Below are positions 52,522-61,829 of a stretch of 64,000 bases of DNA, in pieces. This stretch comes from Epibacterium sp. Ofav1-8 (GTDB lineage Bacteria > Pseudomonadota > Alphaproteobacteria > Rhodobacterales > Rhodobacteraceae): NCBI RefSeq assembly GCF_022348185.1, contig NZ_JAKRFD010000003.1:248001-312000 (forward strand), in the 5' to 3' direction. A model generated the notes under the pieces. That model was not told the origin of the DNA. It searched no databases and saw nothing but the letters and a program-made list of their open reading frames with translations. Numbering within the stretch: the stretch's first letter is position 1; every line of letters starts with the position of its first letter. A program made the translations under genes and the position numbers.

Positions 52522-53316
52522 ATGACCACTTCCGCGACCTTGTCCGATCTGGACGTTGCGCGCCGCCTCGCCGATGCGGCACGCGCGGCGATCCTGCCGC
52601 ATTTCCGCAATACGGCCACCACGGCGGACAACAAGCTCGAAGCAGGCTTTGATCCGGTGACGGTCGCCGACCGCGCCGCCGAAGAGGCGATGCGCGCCGT
52701 GCTGGCGGAGATGCGCCCCGAAGACAGTATTCTGGGCGAGGAACTTGCGCCCACCGCTGGGACAAGCGGGCGGACCTGGGTGCTCGACCCGATCGACGGC
52801 ACGCGCGGTTTCATCAGCGGCACGCCCACATGGGGGGTGCTGATCGCGCTGTCGGATGCAAATGGTCCGATGCTCGGCGTCATGGATCAGCCCTATATCG
52901 GTGAGCGGTTCGAGGGCTGCCGGGGGCATGCTCAGGTGGTCGGCCCCCATGGCAAGCGGCCGCTGGCGACCCGCAGGACAGAGACCCTGGATGAGGCAAT
53001 CCTGTTCACCACCTTTCCGGAGGTCGGCACCGCCGCGGATCGCGCCGGGTTCGAACGTGTCGCGCGCCACGTCAAGCTGACCCGCTACGGGATGGATTGC
53101 TACGCCTATGCGCTGCTGGCGGCGGGGACGGTGGATCTGGTGATCGAGGCCGGATTGAACGCCTATGACATCCAAGCCCCCATCGCCGTGATCGAGGCCG
53201 CAGGTGGCATCGTCACCAATTGGGAGGGCGGCCCGGCCCATGACGGCGGCCGCGCGCTTGCCGCCGCAAACCCGGAGATTCACGCGGCGGCACTGGCACA
53301 CCTGCAGGAATCCTGA
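52522..53316 (+). CDS. hisN: Inositol-monophosphatase-family histidinol-phosphatase
   Basis: A 264-residue lithium-sensitive-type phosphatase. Metal-site motifs: DPVTVADRAAE, LGEE, VLDPIDGTRGFISG and AYDIQAPIAVIEAAGG. Similarity to alphaproteobacterial HisN, which makes histidinol from histidinol phosphate, is strong by these signatures. The activity could instead be on inositol or nucleotide phosphates. ATG 52522 is the frame start. Confidence 0.85.
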   Translation: MTTSATLSDLDVARRLADAARAAILPHFRNTATTADNKLEAGFDPVTVADRAAEEAMRAVLAEMRPEDSILGEELAPTAGTSGRTWVLDPIDGTRGFISGTPTWGVLIALSDANGPMLGVMDQPYIGERFEGCRGHAQVVGPHGKRPLATRRTETLDEAILFTTFPEVGTAADRAGFERVARHVKLTRYGMDCYAYALLAAGTVDLVIEAGLNAYDIQAPIAVIEAAGGIVTNWEGGPAHDGGRALAAANPEIHAAALAHLQES

Positions 53317-53499
53317 TCGCAGCCGCGCCCGCCCGGGACACTTGATGGCAAGCGGATAAACAGTTTTTCCGATTGTCCGGCTTGCCCCGGATGCGGGCGC
53401 TGGGATAGCAATGGACCCGCGCCGAGTCCTTTGCCCGTATTCCGTCGGCGTCTCTTCACCTCCACCTTATGAAACGGGCAGATTTTGGAGCGTGAAGCC

Positions 53500-54840
53500 A
53501 TGACTGATTTTCTACTCAAGAACGCCGAAACCCTGCTGACCATGGATGATGACCGGCGGGTGTTGAAATCGGCCGACATCCGGGTGCGGGACGGCGTGAT
53601 CGTCGAGATCGGGCACGACCTGCAAGGGGCGGAGACAACCGTGGACGCCAGCGGCACCGTGGTGACGCCGGGGCTCGTCAACACCCATCACCACCTCTAT
53701 CAGAACCTCACCCGCGCCGTGCCGGGCGGGCAGGATGCGCTGCTGTTTGGGTGGTTGCAGACCCTCTATCCGATCTGGTCGCGCATGAGGCCGGAGCATT
53801 TGCAGATCTCCACCCAGCTTGGTCTGGCGGAGCTGGCGCTGTCGGGATGCAGCCTGACCTCTGATCATCTCTATCTCTTTCCCAACGGTGGACGGCTGGA
53901 CGACACCATTCATGCCGCGGCCGAGGTGGGGCTGCGGTTTCATCCCACCCGGGGCGCAATGAGCATCGGCGAAAGCGACGGCGGCCTGCCGCCCGATGCC
54001 CTTGTGGAGCGCGAAGCCGACATCCTTGAGGATATGATCCGGGTGGTGGATGCGTTCCACGATCCCGGCGAAGGCTCCATGTGCCGGGTGGGGCTGGCGC
54101 CCTGTTCGCCATTCTCGGTCAGCCGGGAGTTGATGCGCGACGCGGCGGTGTTGGCGCGCGAAAAGGGCGTGATGCTGCACACCCATCTGGCGGAGAATGA
54201 CGAGGACATCGCCTATAGCGAGGCGAAATTTGGCTGCCGCCCCGGTCAATACGCCGAGGAACTGGGCTGGACCGGCGATGATGTCTGGCACGCGCATTGC
54301 GTGAAACTGGACGGGCAGGAGATTGATCTCTTTGCCAAAACCCGCACCGGCGTGGCTCATTGTCCGTGTTCCAACTGCCGCCTTGGCAGCGGTATCGCGC
54401 CGGTGCGTCAGATGCGGGATGCGGGCGTCAAGGTGGGGCTGGGGGTCGATGGCTCTGCCAGCAACGACATGGCCAACCTTTGGGACGAGGCGCGACAGGC
54501 GATGTTGCTGCAGCGGGTCGCCAATGGCGCGGATGCCATGTCCGCCTATGAGGCACTGGAGATCGCCACCCGCGGTGGTGCGGATGTGTTGGGTCGGCCC
54601 GATTGCGGTCGTATTGCGGTCGGCAAACGCGCAGATTTGGCGGTCTGGGACGTCTCCGGCCTTGCCTCCAGCGGCAGCTGGGATCCGGCGGCGTTGGTTC
54701 TGGCGGGACCGCGCCAAGTGCGCGACCTGTTCGTCGAGGGGCGTCGGGTGGTGGCGCAGGGCCAGGTTACCACGCTCGACATGTCGGCGGTGATCCAACG
54801 GCATGGCGCGATGACCCGCGCTCTGGCGAACGGCGACTAG
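53500..54840 (+). CDS. 8-oxoguanine deaminase-type amidohydrolase
   Basis: A 446-residue zinc amidohydrolase. HxH pair in LVNTHHHLYQNLTRAV, HTHLAENDEDIAY, the HCVKLDGQEIDLF helix and GVDGSASNDMANLWDEARQA are the metal and substrate sites. HCPCSNCRLGSGIAPVR is the phrase that marks the 8-oxoguanine deaminase group. ATG 53500 with GGAG upstream. It is convergent with guanine deaminase, so both purine-base deaminases lie together. Confidence 0.85.
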   Translation: MTDFLLKNAETLLTMDDDRRVLKSADIRVRDGVIVEIGHDLQGAETTVDASGTVVTPGLVNTHHHLYQNLTRAVPGGQDALLFGWLQTLYPIWSRMRPEHLQISTQLGLAELALSGCSLTSDHLYLFPNGGRLDDTIHAAAEVGLRFHPTRGAMSIGESDGGLPPDALVEREADILEDMIRVVDAFHDPGEGSMCRVGLAPCSPFSVSRELMRDAAVLAREKGVMLHTHLAENDEDIAYSEAKFGCRPGQYAEELGWTGDDVWHAHCVKLDGQEIDLFAKTRTGVAHCPCSNCRLGSGIAPVRQMRDAGVKVGLGVDGSASNDMANLWDEARQAMLLQRVANGADAMSAYEALEIATRGGADVLGRPDCGRIAVGKRADLAVWDVSGLASSGSWDPAALVLAGPRQVRDLFVEGRRVVAQGQVTTLDMSAVIQRHGAMTRALANGD

Positions 54841-54899
54841 GCGATCCGGTCGCAACCCGTGAAGGGGGCGGCGCTGGCGGGCGCCGCGCCCGGATGCTG

Positions 54900-56189
54900 T
54901 CAGTGCGCCTTGCGACCGTTGATGCGCACCTCGGATATGGCGCGATCATCGCCCATCATCAGCGTCGGGAACAGCGCTTCCCAGATGTCATTCGCGCGAT
55001 TGGCGCGCTGGGCAATGGCTGGGGTTGAGGCAAGATCGAGCACCACCAGATCGGCCTCCATACCCACCGCGAGATTACCAACCTTGTCCTGAAGTCCGAG
55101 CGCCGTGGCAGAGCCCTGGGTCGCCAGCCACAGCAGTTGCGCCGCATGCAAAGGCGTGCCGCGCAGCTGGGCGACCTCATAGGCGGCGGCCATGGTGCGC
55201 AGCATCGAAAAGCTCGATCCGCCGCCGGTGTCGGTCGCGAGGCCAATGCGTTGCCCCTCCTGTATCAGCCCCTGCATGTCAAAAAGGCCGGAGCCGATGA
55301 AGGTGTTGGAGGTGGGGCAATGAATGAGGCTTGCACGCGCCTCGCGCAGGCGGTCGCGTTCGCGCGGTTCCAGATGGATGGCGTGGCCAAAGAGAGCGCC
55401 TTCGCCGAGTAGGCCAAATTGTTCGTAAGTGTCGAGATAGTCGCGCGCCTCGGGGTACAGGCTGCGCACCCATTCAATCTCGTCGAGTTGCTCGCTCAGA
55501 TGGGTTTGCATCAGGCAGGTGGGGTGCGCGGCCCAAAGCGCGCCGAGCGCGTCGAGCTGTTCCGGCGTCGAGGTGGGCGAAAACCGCGGCGTGATGGCGT
55601 AGGTGATCCGGTCGACACCGTGCCAGCGCTGGATCAGCGCGGCGCTGTCGTCATGGGCGCTCTGCGGTGTATCCCGCAGGCCCTCGGGGGCGTTGCGGTC
55701 CATGCAGGTCTTGCCCGCAACCACCCGCTGCCCGCGCGCCTGCGCCGCCTGAAACAGCGCATCGACGCTTTCGGGATGGATGGTGCAGTAGCTCGCCACC
55801 GTTGTGGTGCCGCAGGCGGTGGTCAGATCCAGATAGCGCGCCGCGATCTCTGCCGCATAGCCCGCATCGCCAAACCGCATTTCCTCGGGGAAGGTGTAGG
55901 TATTGAGCCAGTCGATCAGCCGCTTGCCCCAGCTGGCGATGATCGCGGTCTGCGGATAATGCACATGGGCATCGACAAACCCCGGCACGATCAGCTTGTC
56001 GCCATGGTCGATGATCTGCGCCTCCGGCAGCGCCTTGACCAATGCCGCCTTGGTGCCGAGCGCCACGATCTTGCCGCCGCGCAGGGCGATGGCCTCGTAT
56101 TGGTCGATCGCCGCCTCCGGCCCGGCCGCATCAAAGGGCGACGCCGAAAAAGAGAGCACCCGGCCCAGCACTATCAGATCTTGTTCCAT
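54900..56189 (-). CDS. guaD: Guanine deaminase
   Basis: A 429-residue amidohydrolase turning guanine into xanthine. GFVDAHVHYPQTAIIASWG, TTTVASYCTIHPESVDALF, TCLMQTHLSEQLDEIEWVR and ATDTGGGSSFSMLRTM carry the zinc and substrate ligands. Length normal. Divergent from mgtE. With the neighbouring 8-oxoguanine deaminase it forms a purine-base salvage pair. Confidence 0.95.
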   Translation of the reverse strand: MEQDLIVLGRVLSFSASPFDAAGPEAAIDQYEAIALRGGKIVALGTKAALVKALPEAQIIDHGDKLIVPGFVDAHVHYPQTAIIASWGKRLIDWLNTYTFPEEMRFGDAGYAAEIAARYLDLTTACGTTTVASYCTIHPESVDALFQAAQARGQRVVAGKTCMDRNAPEGLRDTPQSAHDDSAALIQRWHGVDRITYAITPRFSPTSTPEQLDALGALWAAHPTCLMQTHLSEQLDEIEWVRSLYPEARDYLDTYEQFGLLGEGALFGHAIHLEPRERDRLREARASLIHCPTSNTFIGSGLFDMQGLIQEGQRIGLATDTGGGSSFSMLRTMAAAYEVAQLRGTPLHAAQLLWLATQGSATALGLQDKVGNLAVGMEADLVVLDLASTPAIAQRANRANDIWEALFPTLMMGDDRAISEVRINGRKAH

Positions 56190-56326
56190 CGCCGCATCAC
56201 ACCTGTTGTCAAATCACGCAGACACAGGATAGGCCGCGGTGGCGCAGGGGTAAATTGCTGACGCACCGTTGTTTTCCCCCGCGGGAATCCTTTAGACAGG
56301 AAGTCGGAAAAACCGGAGGGCTGCGG

Positions 56327-57715
56327 ATGACGACTGGCGAGATCACCCCCGACGCAGAGGTCACGGGCGAAGACGCCTACGAGCTGGATCGCAAGCGGGT
56401 CGCGCAGATCCTCTTTGCCCTGGATCGGGATGACCGGGAGGCGCTGGTCGAGCTGATGGAGCCGCTGCACCCGGCCGACATCGCCGACCTTCTGGAACAG
56501 ATCAACGCCTTTGACCGGGGCCGGCTGATCCGGCTCTACGACCAGGAGTTCGACGGCGACATCCTGTCGGAATTGGATGAATCCATCCGCGAGGAGGTCA
56601 TTGCCGCCCTGAACCCGCAGGTTCTGGCCGATGCGGTGCGCGACCTCGACAGCGACGATGTGGTCGACCTGCTCGAAGATCTGGAAGAGCCGCAGCAGGT
56701 GGCCATCCTCGGCGCGCTCGAAGACAGCGACCGGGTGGCGATCGAACAATCGCTGGCCTATCCGGAAAACTCTGCCGGGCGATTGATGCAGCGCGAGGTG
56801 GTGACCGCGCCCGAACACTGGACCGTGGGGCAGGCCATCGACCATATGCGCGAGGCAGAAGAACTGCCCGAGCAGTTCTATCACGTGGTGATCGTGGACC
56901 CGCGCATGCATCCTGTCGGGCAGGTGACCCTGGGCCGGCTGATGAGTTCGCGCCGCACCAAACCCCTGATCGAGATCCTGGAGGAGACCTTTCAGGTCAT
57001 CCCGGCGGCGCAGGACGAAGAAGACGTGGCCTATGCCTTCAACCAGTATCACCTGATCTCCGCGCCGGTGGTGGACGAGGACGGGCGGCTGGTCGGCGCT
57101 ATCACCATCGACGATGCGATGGCGGTGCTGGACGAGGAACACGAGGAAGACATCCTGCGTCTGGCCGGTGTCGGCGAGGGCAGCCTCTCGGACAATGTGT
57201 CCGAGACCACCAAGCAACGCTTTCCCTGGCTTGCGGTCAATCTGGTCACCGCGATCTTTGCCTCACTGGTGATTGCGCAGTTCGAGGCAACGATCGCGCA
57301 GTTTGTGGCGCTGGCGGTGCTCATGCCCATCGTCGCCTCCATGGGCGGCAATGCCGGGACGCAATCGTTGACGGTGGCCGTGCGCGCGCTGGCGACCCGC
57401 GACCTGACCGGATCAAACGTCTGGCGGGTGATCCGGCGCGAGGTGCTGGTGGGGCTGATCAACGGCGCCATCTTTGCACTGGTGATGGGCGTCATCGGGG
57501 TGGTCTGGTTCGGCACGCCGATGCTTGGCGTGGTGATCGCTGCCGCAATGGTGATCAACCTTGTCGTCGCGGGGCTCGCGGGCACGGTGATCCCGGTTAT
57601 TCTCGACCGCATCGGTGTCGACCCGGCGCTGGCCTCGGGTGCATTTGTGACCACGGTGACGGATGTTGTGGGCTTTTTCGCCTTCCTGGGCCTTGCGGGT
57701 GCGATACTGCTGTAA
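56327..57715 (+). CDS. mgtE: Magnesium transporter MgtE
   Basis: A 462-residue Mg2+ channel. N domain (VAQILFALDRDDREALVELM onward), two CBS domains (about 145-265), then five membrane helices. The pore phrase MGGNAGTQSLTVAVRALATR is conserved. Acidic residues between domains sense Mg2+ and close the gate. ATG 56327 with GGAGGG upstream replaces a much longer frame. Confidence 0.96.
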   Translation: MTTGEITPDAEVTGEDAYELDRKRVAQILFALDRDDREALVELMEPLHPADIADLLEQINAFDRGRLIRLYDQEFDGDILSELDESIREEVIAALNPQVLADAVRDLDSDDVVDLLEDLEEPQQVAILGALEDSDRVAIEQSLAYPENSAGRLMQREVVTAPEHWTVGQAIDHMREAEELPEQFYHVVIVDPRMHPVGQVTLGRLMSSRRTKPLIEILEETFQVIPAAQDEEDVAYAFNQYHLISAPVVDEDGRLVGAITIDDAMAVLDEEHEEDILRLAGVGEGSLSDNVSETTKQRFPWLAVNLVTAIFASLVIAQFEATIAQFVALAVLMPIVASMGGNAGTQSLTVAVRALATRDLTGSNVWRVIRREVLVGLINGAIFALVMGVIGVVWFGTPMLGVVIAAAMVINLVVAGLAGTVIPVILDRIGVDPALASGAFVTTVTDVVGFFAFLGLAGAILL

Positions 57716-57735
57716 CAGGTCGGCAGGAGCAGGAC

Positions 57736-58323
57736 ATGAGCGAGACGGATCACGACGCAGAGGAGTTGGCGGCGATCAAGGCCGCGGCGCGCAAGGCGGC
57801 TTTTGTGCGTCGCAAGGGCGCGTTTGAGGCGCAACGCCCCGGCGCGGCGGGCCATCTGGCCGAGGTGCTTGCGGGCTATCGCGGCGTGCCGCTGGCGGGA
57901 TACATGGCGATCCGCACCGAGATCGACCCGGTGGCCGTCATGGCCGAGGCCGCGGCGCATGGCCCCGTGGGCGTGCCGGTCATTCAGGGCGCGGGCCTGC
58001 CGCTGGAGTTCAGCCGCTGGCAACCAGAGGGTGCGCTGCGCGATGGACCTTTTGGCGCCAAAGTCCCGGAAGTGGACGATTATTTCGACCCCGAAATCCT
58101 GATCGTGCCGCTGGTGGCCTTTGATGCGACGGGCAACCGTCTGGGCTATGGCGGCGGTTTTTACGACCGCACGCTGGAACGTTTGCGCAGCCGCCGCGCC
58201 ACGCTGGCGATCGGCTTTGCCTTTGATGCGCAAGAGGCCGAAGGCCTGCCGCTGGAGCCCACCGACCAGCCGCTCGACATGATCGTGACCGAAAGCCGGG
58301 TGCTGGATTTCAAACGCGGATAG
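57736..58323 (+). CDS. 5-formyltetrahydrofolate cyclo-ligase
   Basis: A 195-residue enzyme making 5,10-methenyl-THF from 5-formyl-THF with ATP. RLGYGGGFYDRTL is the ATP/phosphate signature; LIVPLVAFDATGNRLG precedes it. It starts 20 bases after mgtE and is probably cotranscribed. Confidence 0.93.
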   Translation: MSETDHDAEELAAIKAAARKAAFVRRKGAFEAQRPGAAGHLAEVLAGYRGVPLAGYMAIRTEIDPVAVMAEAAAHGPVGVPVIQGAGLPLEFSRWQPEGALRDGPFGAKVPEVDDYFDPEILIVPLVAFDATGNRLGYGGGFYDRTLERLRSRRATLAIGFAFDAQEAEGLPLEPTDQPLDMIVTESRVLDFKRG

Positions 58324-58397
58324 CCGCGGGACGTCATGGCACGTCGCCGGGCGCGCGCCCGGCGGTGTCCCCGCTGTCCCGTCGTTGTTCTGGTGGC

Positions 58398-59237
58398 TCA
58401 GAACCCCAGCTTTTCCAGCCGCCAGGCCAGCTTGCGGTGGAGCGCGGGCGGCAGCAGGTCTTGCAGCAGCTCGCGGCGGGCCACCTGACGGTCGCGCTGG
58501 TCCTTGGTGCCGGGGCGCGGTTTGAACAGCGTGGTGTGGCTCTTGCGGGTGCTGTCCCAGGTGGCGGTGTAGTAATAAAGCGCGATCGACATGCGCGGCT
58601 CGCCATCGGGATGGTTCACCGGCTCGGGGTTGCCATGCCAGCTCTCGGAGGAGGTGGAGAACATGCACATCCGGTTGAACTCCGGCACGTAACTCGCAAG
58701 TTTGCCGGACATATTCTCGTCCCAGACCTCAAAGGAGCCACCGTATTCCTCGCGCCAGTCCTTGTTGAGGTAGATCAGCATATTGACCCGGCGCTCCAGG
58801 TTCAGCCCGGCGTGGTGGTTGAAATCCGCATGGATGTCGAGATGGCCGCCATTTGCCACCACATGCACGCCGCCGCCGGCGAAATAGGGGTCGGGGATCA
58901 GACCCTTGATGCCGGTCAGTTCCTCGACGAAGGCCAGCACCGGGCGCGAGTTCAGCGCATAGAACAGCTGCCGGGTGTACATCGGCAGGCGTTCCGGCAC
59001 ATAGGAGGTCTTCAGCCTCTCCTGCGGGCGGTCATAGCTGTTCTCCGCCTCGGGCAGCTGTTTCAGCTCCTCGCGCACGCGCTCCAGGATCTCCGGGTTG
59101 AGGAAATTGTCATAGCCGCCATAGTGGAACGGCGCGCGCGACTGATACTGCGGCGCCAGCGCCGTGGCCGCCGCGCGGGCGTCCTTGCTGGACATCAGCA
59201 ATGTGTCGGGGTCGAGGTTCAGAACGGGTGTGGTCAT
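58398..59237 (-). CDS. 2-oxoglutarate/Fe(II) dioxygenase, prolyl-4-hydroxylase-like
   Basis: A 279-residue oxygenase. Iron facial triad: HxD in HLDIHADFNHH and the distal His in SSESWHGNPEPV; Arg in EPRMSIALYYYT binds 2-oxoglutarate. ATG 59237 is chosen from a longer frame. Substrate unknown; the family hydroxylates proteins or small molecules. Stand-alone gene convergent with the folate gene. Confidence 0.85.
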   Translation of the reverse strand: MTTPVLNLDPDTLLMSSKDARAAATALAPQYQSRAPFHYGGYDNFLNPEILERVREELKQLPEAENSYDRPQERLKTSYVPERLPMYTRQLFYALNSRPVLAFVEELTGIKGLIPDPYFAGGGVHVVANGGHLDIHADFNHHAGLNLERRVNMLIYLNKDWREEYGGSFEVWDENMSGKLASYVPEFNRMCMFSTSSESWHGNPEPVNHPDGEPRMSIALYYYTATWDSTRKSHTTLFKPRPGTKDQRDRQVARRELLQDLLPPALHRKLAWRLEKLGF

Positions 59238-59712
59238 GGTAACTCTCTGGAAAATAACGGCGACAGGACTGGGCGAGACCTGCGTGGGGCATGGGGCAGG
59301 CTGTTGACAGGCAACATGCGCCGCAGGACGAGCTGAATGACATTTTATTAAACTTTGGTGGTTTGTGCAGGGGGCATCGGCGTTGCAGGGCGAAATAGCC
59401 GAAATAGACAGGTTTGGTGTTTCCGGCGCGGCGACAATCCGGCCCGTGTCACTCTTTCTTGCGCTCCACGCAAATGGTCCGGTCGTCGCCGCTGATCCGG
59501 GTGGCCCCGGGTGGCCCCGAGTGGCACTGGGCGACACTGGTTGGCGCTGGTGCGGCCTATGCGCCGGGCAGGCGGCTGTGCTAGCCTGACCGAGACCCGT
59601 GCCCGATGTTGCGATCACGGGGCAGGGCGCGCGAGGCGCTGGTGGTGGGGCTGGCCGGGGCGCGTGATCGCCTCAGGCAGGGCCACCGCAAATCCCGCAG
59701 GAGGGAGAACAC
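59238..59712. other. Intergenic region with short GGTGGCCCC-type repeats
   Basis: About 475 bases without a convincing gene. An AT-rich patch TTTTATTAAACTTTGG (59342-59357) may be the minus-strand promoter of the oxygenase gene. GGGTGGCCCC is tandemly repeated at 59497-59517 with degenerate continuation. Frames here are Arg/Gly/Trp-rich and look spurious. Confidence 0.4.
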
Positions 59713-59877
59713 ATGCAGATCGTGAGTGCAGGTGCTGGTCCATTCCCCCGACGCCGGGCGGATTACCTGCCGGTCGCAGAGCCGGGCCCGACCGGGCGTG
59801 CCTGGCCCGTGCCGCATCGGGCGCTGCTCCTGTGGTCTGGGGGAGCACGGCCGCGATGCGCCCCTGCGCTTGTCTGA
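59713..59877 (+). CDS. Possible 54-residue leader frame before the ClpP-like gene
   Basis: An ATG preceded by AGGAGGGAGAAC opens a 54-codon frame ending 10 bases before the next ATG. The product is Pro/Arg/Ala-rich with no family. The strong ribosome site is the only support. Confidence 0.3.
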   Translation: MQIVSAGAGPFPRRRADYLPVAEPGPTGRAWPVPHRALLLWSGGARPRCAPALV

Positions 59878-59887
59878 GGGCGGTAGC

Positions 59888-60739
59888 ATGTCGGTGTTTG
59901 CAGTTCCCCCACGCGGTTCCTTCGCTGAGAGCATCTGGCAGCTGGTGCTGCCGCGGGGGGCGGTGCTGCTGGCGATCTGGGGGATGAACCAGACACTGCA
60001 TCTGCCTGGCTGGCTTGCCTATCTGCTGGTCACCGGCGATGCCGCCCTGTTGCTGTTGCAGATCGCGCGCTACCATGGCGCGGCAGAGGCGCATATCCGC
60101 GATACCGGCGCCATGGCCGCAAGCTGGGCCGGCTATCTGATCTGCCTGCTGGCGCTGCTGGCGAGCGCGACGCTGTGGTGGGACATGATACTGATCGCCC
60201 ACCGTCCGCCTGCAGAAGAGCGCTACGACGAAAAGATGCGCCGCGCTCGCGAGGCGCTGTACCTGCTCACGCTGGACCCGGATGGTCGCACCGTCATCTT
60301 CGAGGGCGAAATAACCTTTGGCCTCAAGGCGCGCCTGGCGCAGACGCTGGCCCAGGCCCCGGATGTGCGTGAGATCCGCCTGAGCAGTCCGGGGGGGCAC
60401 GTCTACGAGGCGCGCGGGGCCGCGCAGGTGATTGCCGAGGCGGGCTTGGCGACCCGGGCGGTGGGGGAGTGCAGCTCGGCCTGCACCCTCCTCTTTATGG
60501 CGGGGGTCAGACGAGACCTGCCGGCGGGCGCGCGATTGGGGTTTCACGGTTATGGTCTGGGCGAAGCCGTGCATCTGCCCTGGTACGACATCCTCGGCGC
60601 TCAGGACAAGGATCGCGCCTATTTCATCGCACAGGGTATGCGGCCGGAGTTTGCAGCGCGGATCTTTGACATGCCGCCGGACCGGATGTGGTATCCTGAC
60701 CCGGCGGACTTGCGGGCGGCGGGGGTATTGCGCCCATAG
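59888..60739 (+). CDS. Membrane protein with periplasmic ClpP-like domain
   Basis: A 283-residue protein. The N half has about three membrane helices (VLLAIWGMNQTLHLPGWLAY, LICLLALLASATLWWDMIL). The C half is a crotonase/ClpP-fold domain: REIRLSSPGGHVYEARGAAQ, then VGECSSACTLLFMAG with the expected nucleophile Ser, and RLGFHGYG with the His. The pattern fits the COG3904-type predicted periplasmic proteases. ATG 59888 behind GAGGGCGG. Confidence 0.8.
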   Translation: MSVFAVPPRGSFAESIWQLVLPRGAVLLAIWGMNQTLHLPGWLAYLLVTGDAALLLLQIARYHGAAEAHIRDTGAMAASWAGYLICLLALLASATLWWDMILIAHRPPAEERYDEKMRRAREALYLLTLDPDGRTVIFEGEITFGLKARLAQTLAQAPDVREIRLSSPGGHVYEARGAAQVIAEAGLATRAVGECSSACTLLFMAGVRRDLPAGARLGFHGYGLGEAVHLPWYDILGAQDKDRAYFIAQGMRPEFAARIFDMPPDRMWYPDPADLRAAGVLRP

Positions 60740-60910
60740 GGTCGGTCGACCGCGGAGCGGGGGGCTCCCGCCCCTTTGCAGGTGTGGCGGAGCCACCCCC
60801 GAAAGCGTTGGGCCCGGCGGCGGCCGCGCGATGCGCAGGGCGCAGCGCAACACCTCATGCCGCGCTTGCAAATCAGGTTCCCCGCTCTCGCAGGCCGGTG
60901 TCGGAACGCA

Positions 60911-60943
60911 AAACGGCCCCGACCAAACCGGTCGGAGCCGTCG
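60911..60943 (-). terminator. Terminator of the YebC-family gene
   Basis: Minus-strand stem ACGGCTCCGACC/GGTCGGGGCCGT (one mismatch) followed by a TTTT run. Confidence 0.88.
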
Positions 60944-60967
60944 TTGCAAGCCTAAGACCGCTCTGGC

Positions 60968-61708
60968 TCAGAGCTGCGCCATCACCTCGTCGGAGGCCTC
61001 AAAGTTGGTGGTGACGCGTTGCACGTCATCGTCATCTTCAAGCGCGTCGACCAGCTTCATCAGCTTCTGCATGCCTTCAAGGTCCAGCTCGGTGGTGGTG
61101 GTTGGCTTCCAGATCAGCTTGGTGCTCTCGGATTCGCCAAGCTCCCCCTCCAGCGCGGTGGAGACCTCGTTCAGATCCGTGTCGGCGCAGTAGATCACAT
61201 GACCGTCCTCGGAGCTTTCGACATCTTCGGCACCAGCCTCGATCGCGGCCATCATCACGGTGTCGGCATCGCCCACCTCAGCCGGGTAGGTGACCTCGCC
61301 CTTGCGCTCGAACATGAACCCCACGGAGCCCGTCTCGCCAAGGTTGCCGCCGTTTTTGGAAAACGTCGAGCGCACGGTGGAGGCGGTGCGGTTCTTGTTG
61401 TCGGTCATGGTTTCGACGATCACCGCAACACCGTTGGGGCCGTAGCCCTCATAGCGGATCTCGTCGTAATTCTCCGCGTCACCGCCGGTGGCCTTCTTGA
61501 TGGCGCGATCAATCACGTCCTTGGGCACCGAGTTCGACTTGGCTTCCTTGACAGCAAGACGCAGGCGCGGGTTTTTCTCGGGGTCCGGGTCGCCCATCTT
61601 GGCGGCGACGGTGATTTCTTTAGAAAGTTTGGAGAAGAGCTTGGACCGCGCAGCATCCTGGCGACCTTTACGGTGCTGGATGTTTGCCCATTTGGAATGG
61701 CCTGCCAT
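60968..61708 (-). CDS. YebC/PmpR-family translation or transcription factor
   Basis: A 246-residue protein. [20 protein letters not shown] is the invariant N terminus; [20 protein letters not shown] and [10 protein letters not shown] are core phrases. Classic annotation is a DNA-binding regulator; more recent work describes the family as ribosome rescue factors for poly-proline stalls. In many genomes it neighbours ruvC; here it is alone with its own terminator. Confidence 0.95.
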   Translation of the reverse strand: MAGHSKWANIQHRKGRQDAARSKLFSKLSKEITVAAKMGDPDPEKNPRLRLAVKEAKSNSVPKDVIDRAIKKATGGDAENYDEIRYEGYGPNGVAVIVETMTDNKNRTASTVRSTFSKNGGNLGETGSVGFMFERKGEVTYPAEVGDADTVMMAAIEAGAEDVESSEDGHVIYCADTDLNEVSTALEGELGESESTKLIWKPTTTTELDLEGMQKLMKLVDALEDDDDVQRVTTNFEASDEVMAQL

Positions 61709-61829
61709 GGTGCATCCTGTGTTTTGATTTCAGAAACTGGCGCTCATATAGCCCCGGAGCGCACAGGCTTTCAAGGCGGGGCTTTGGCTGCATGCCCCAT
61801 TCTCCGCCCCATAAACCGTTCAAGGCTGC

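Noticed and set aside
59511-59987. 158-codon frame upstream of and across the ClpP-like start
   Set aside because: Arg/Gly/Trp-rich translation in the wrong frame, over a GC-repeat stretch.
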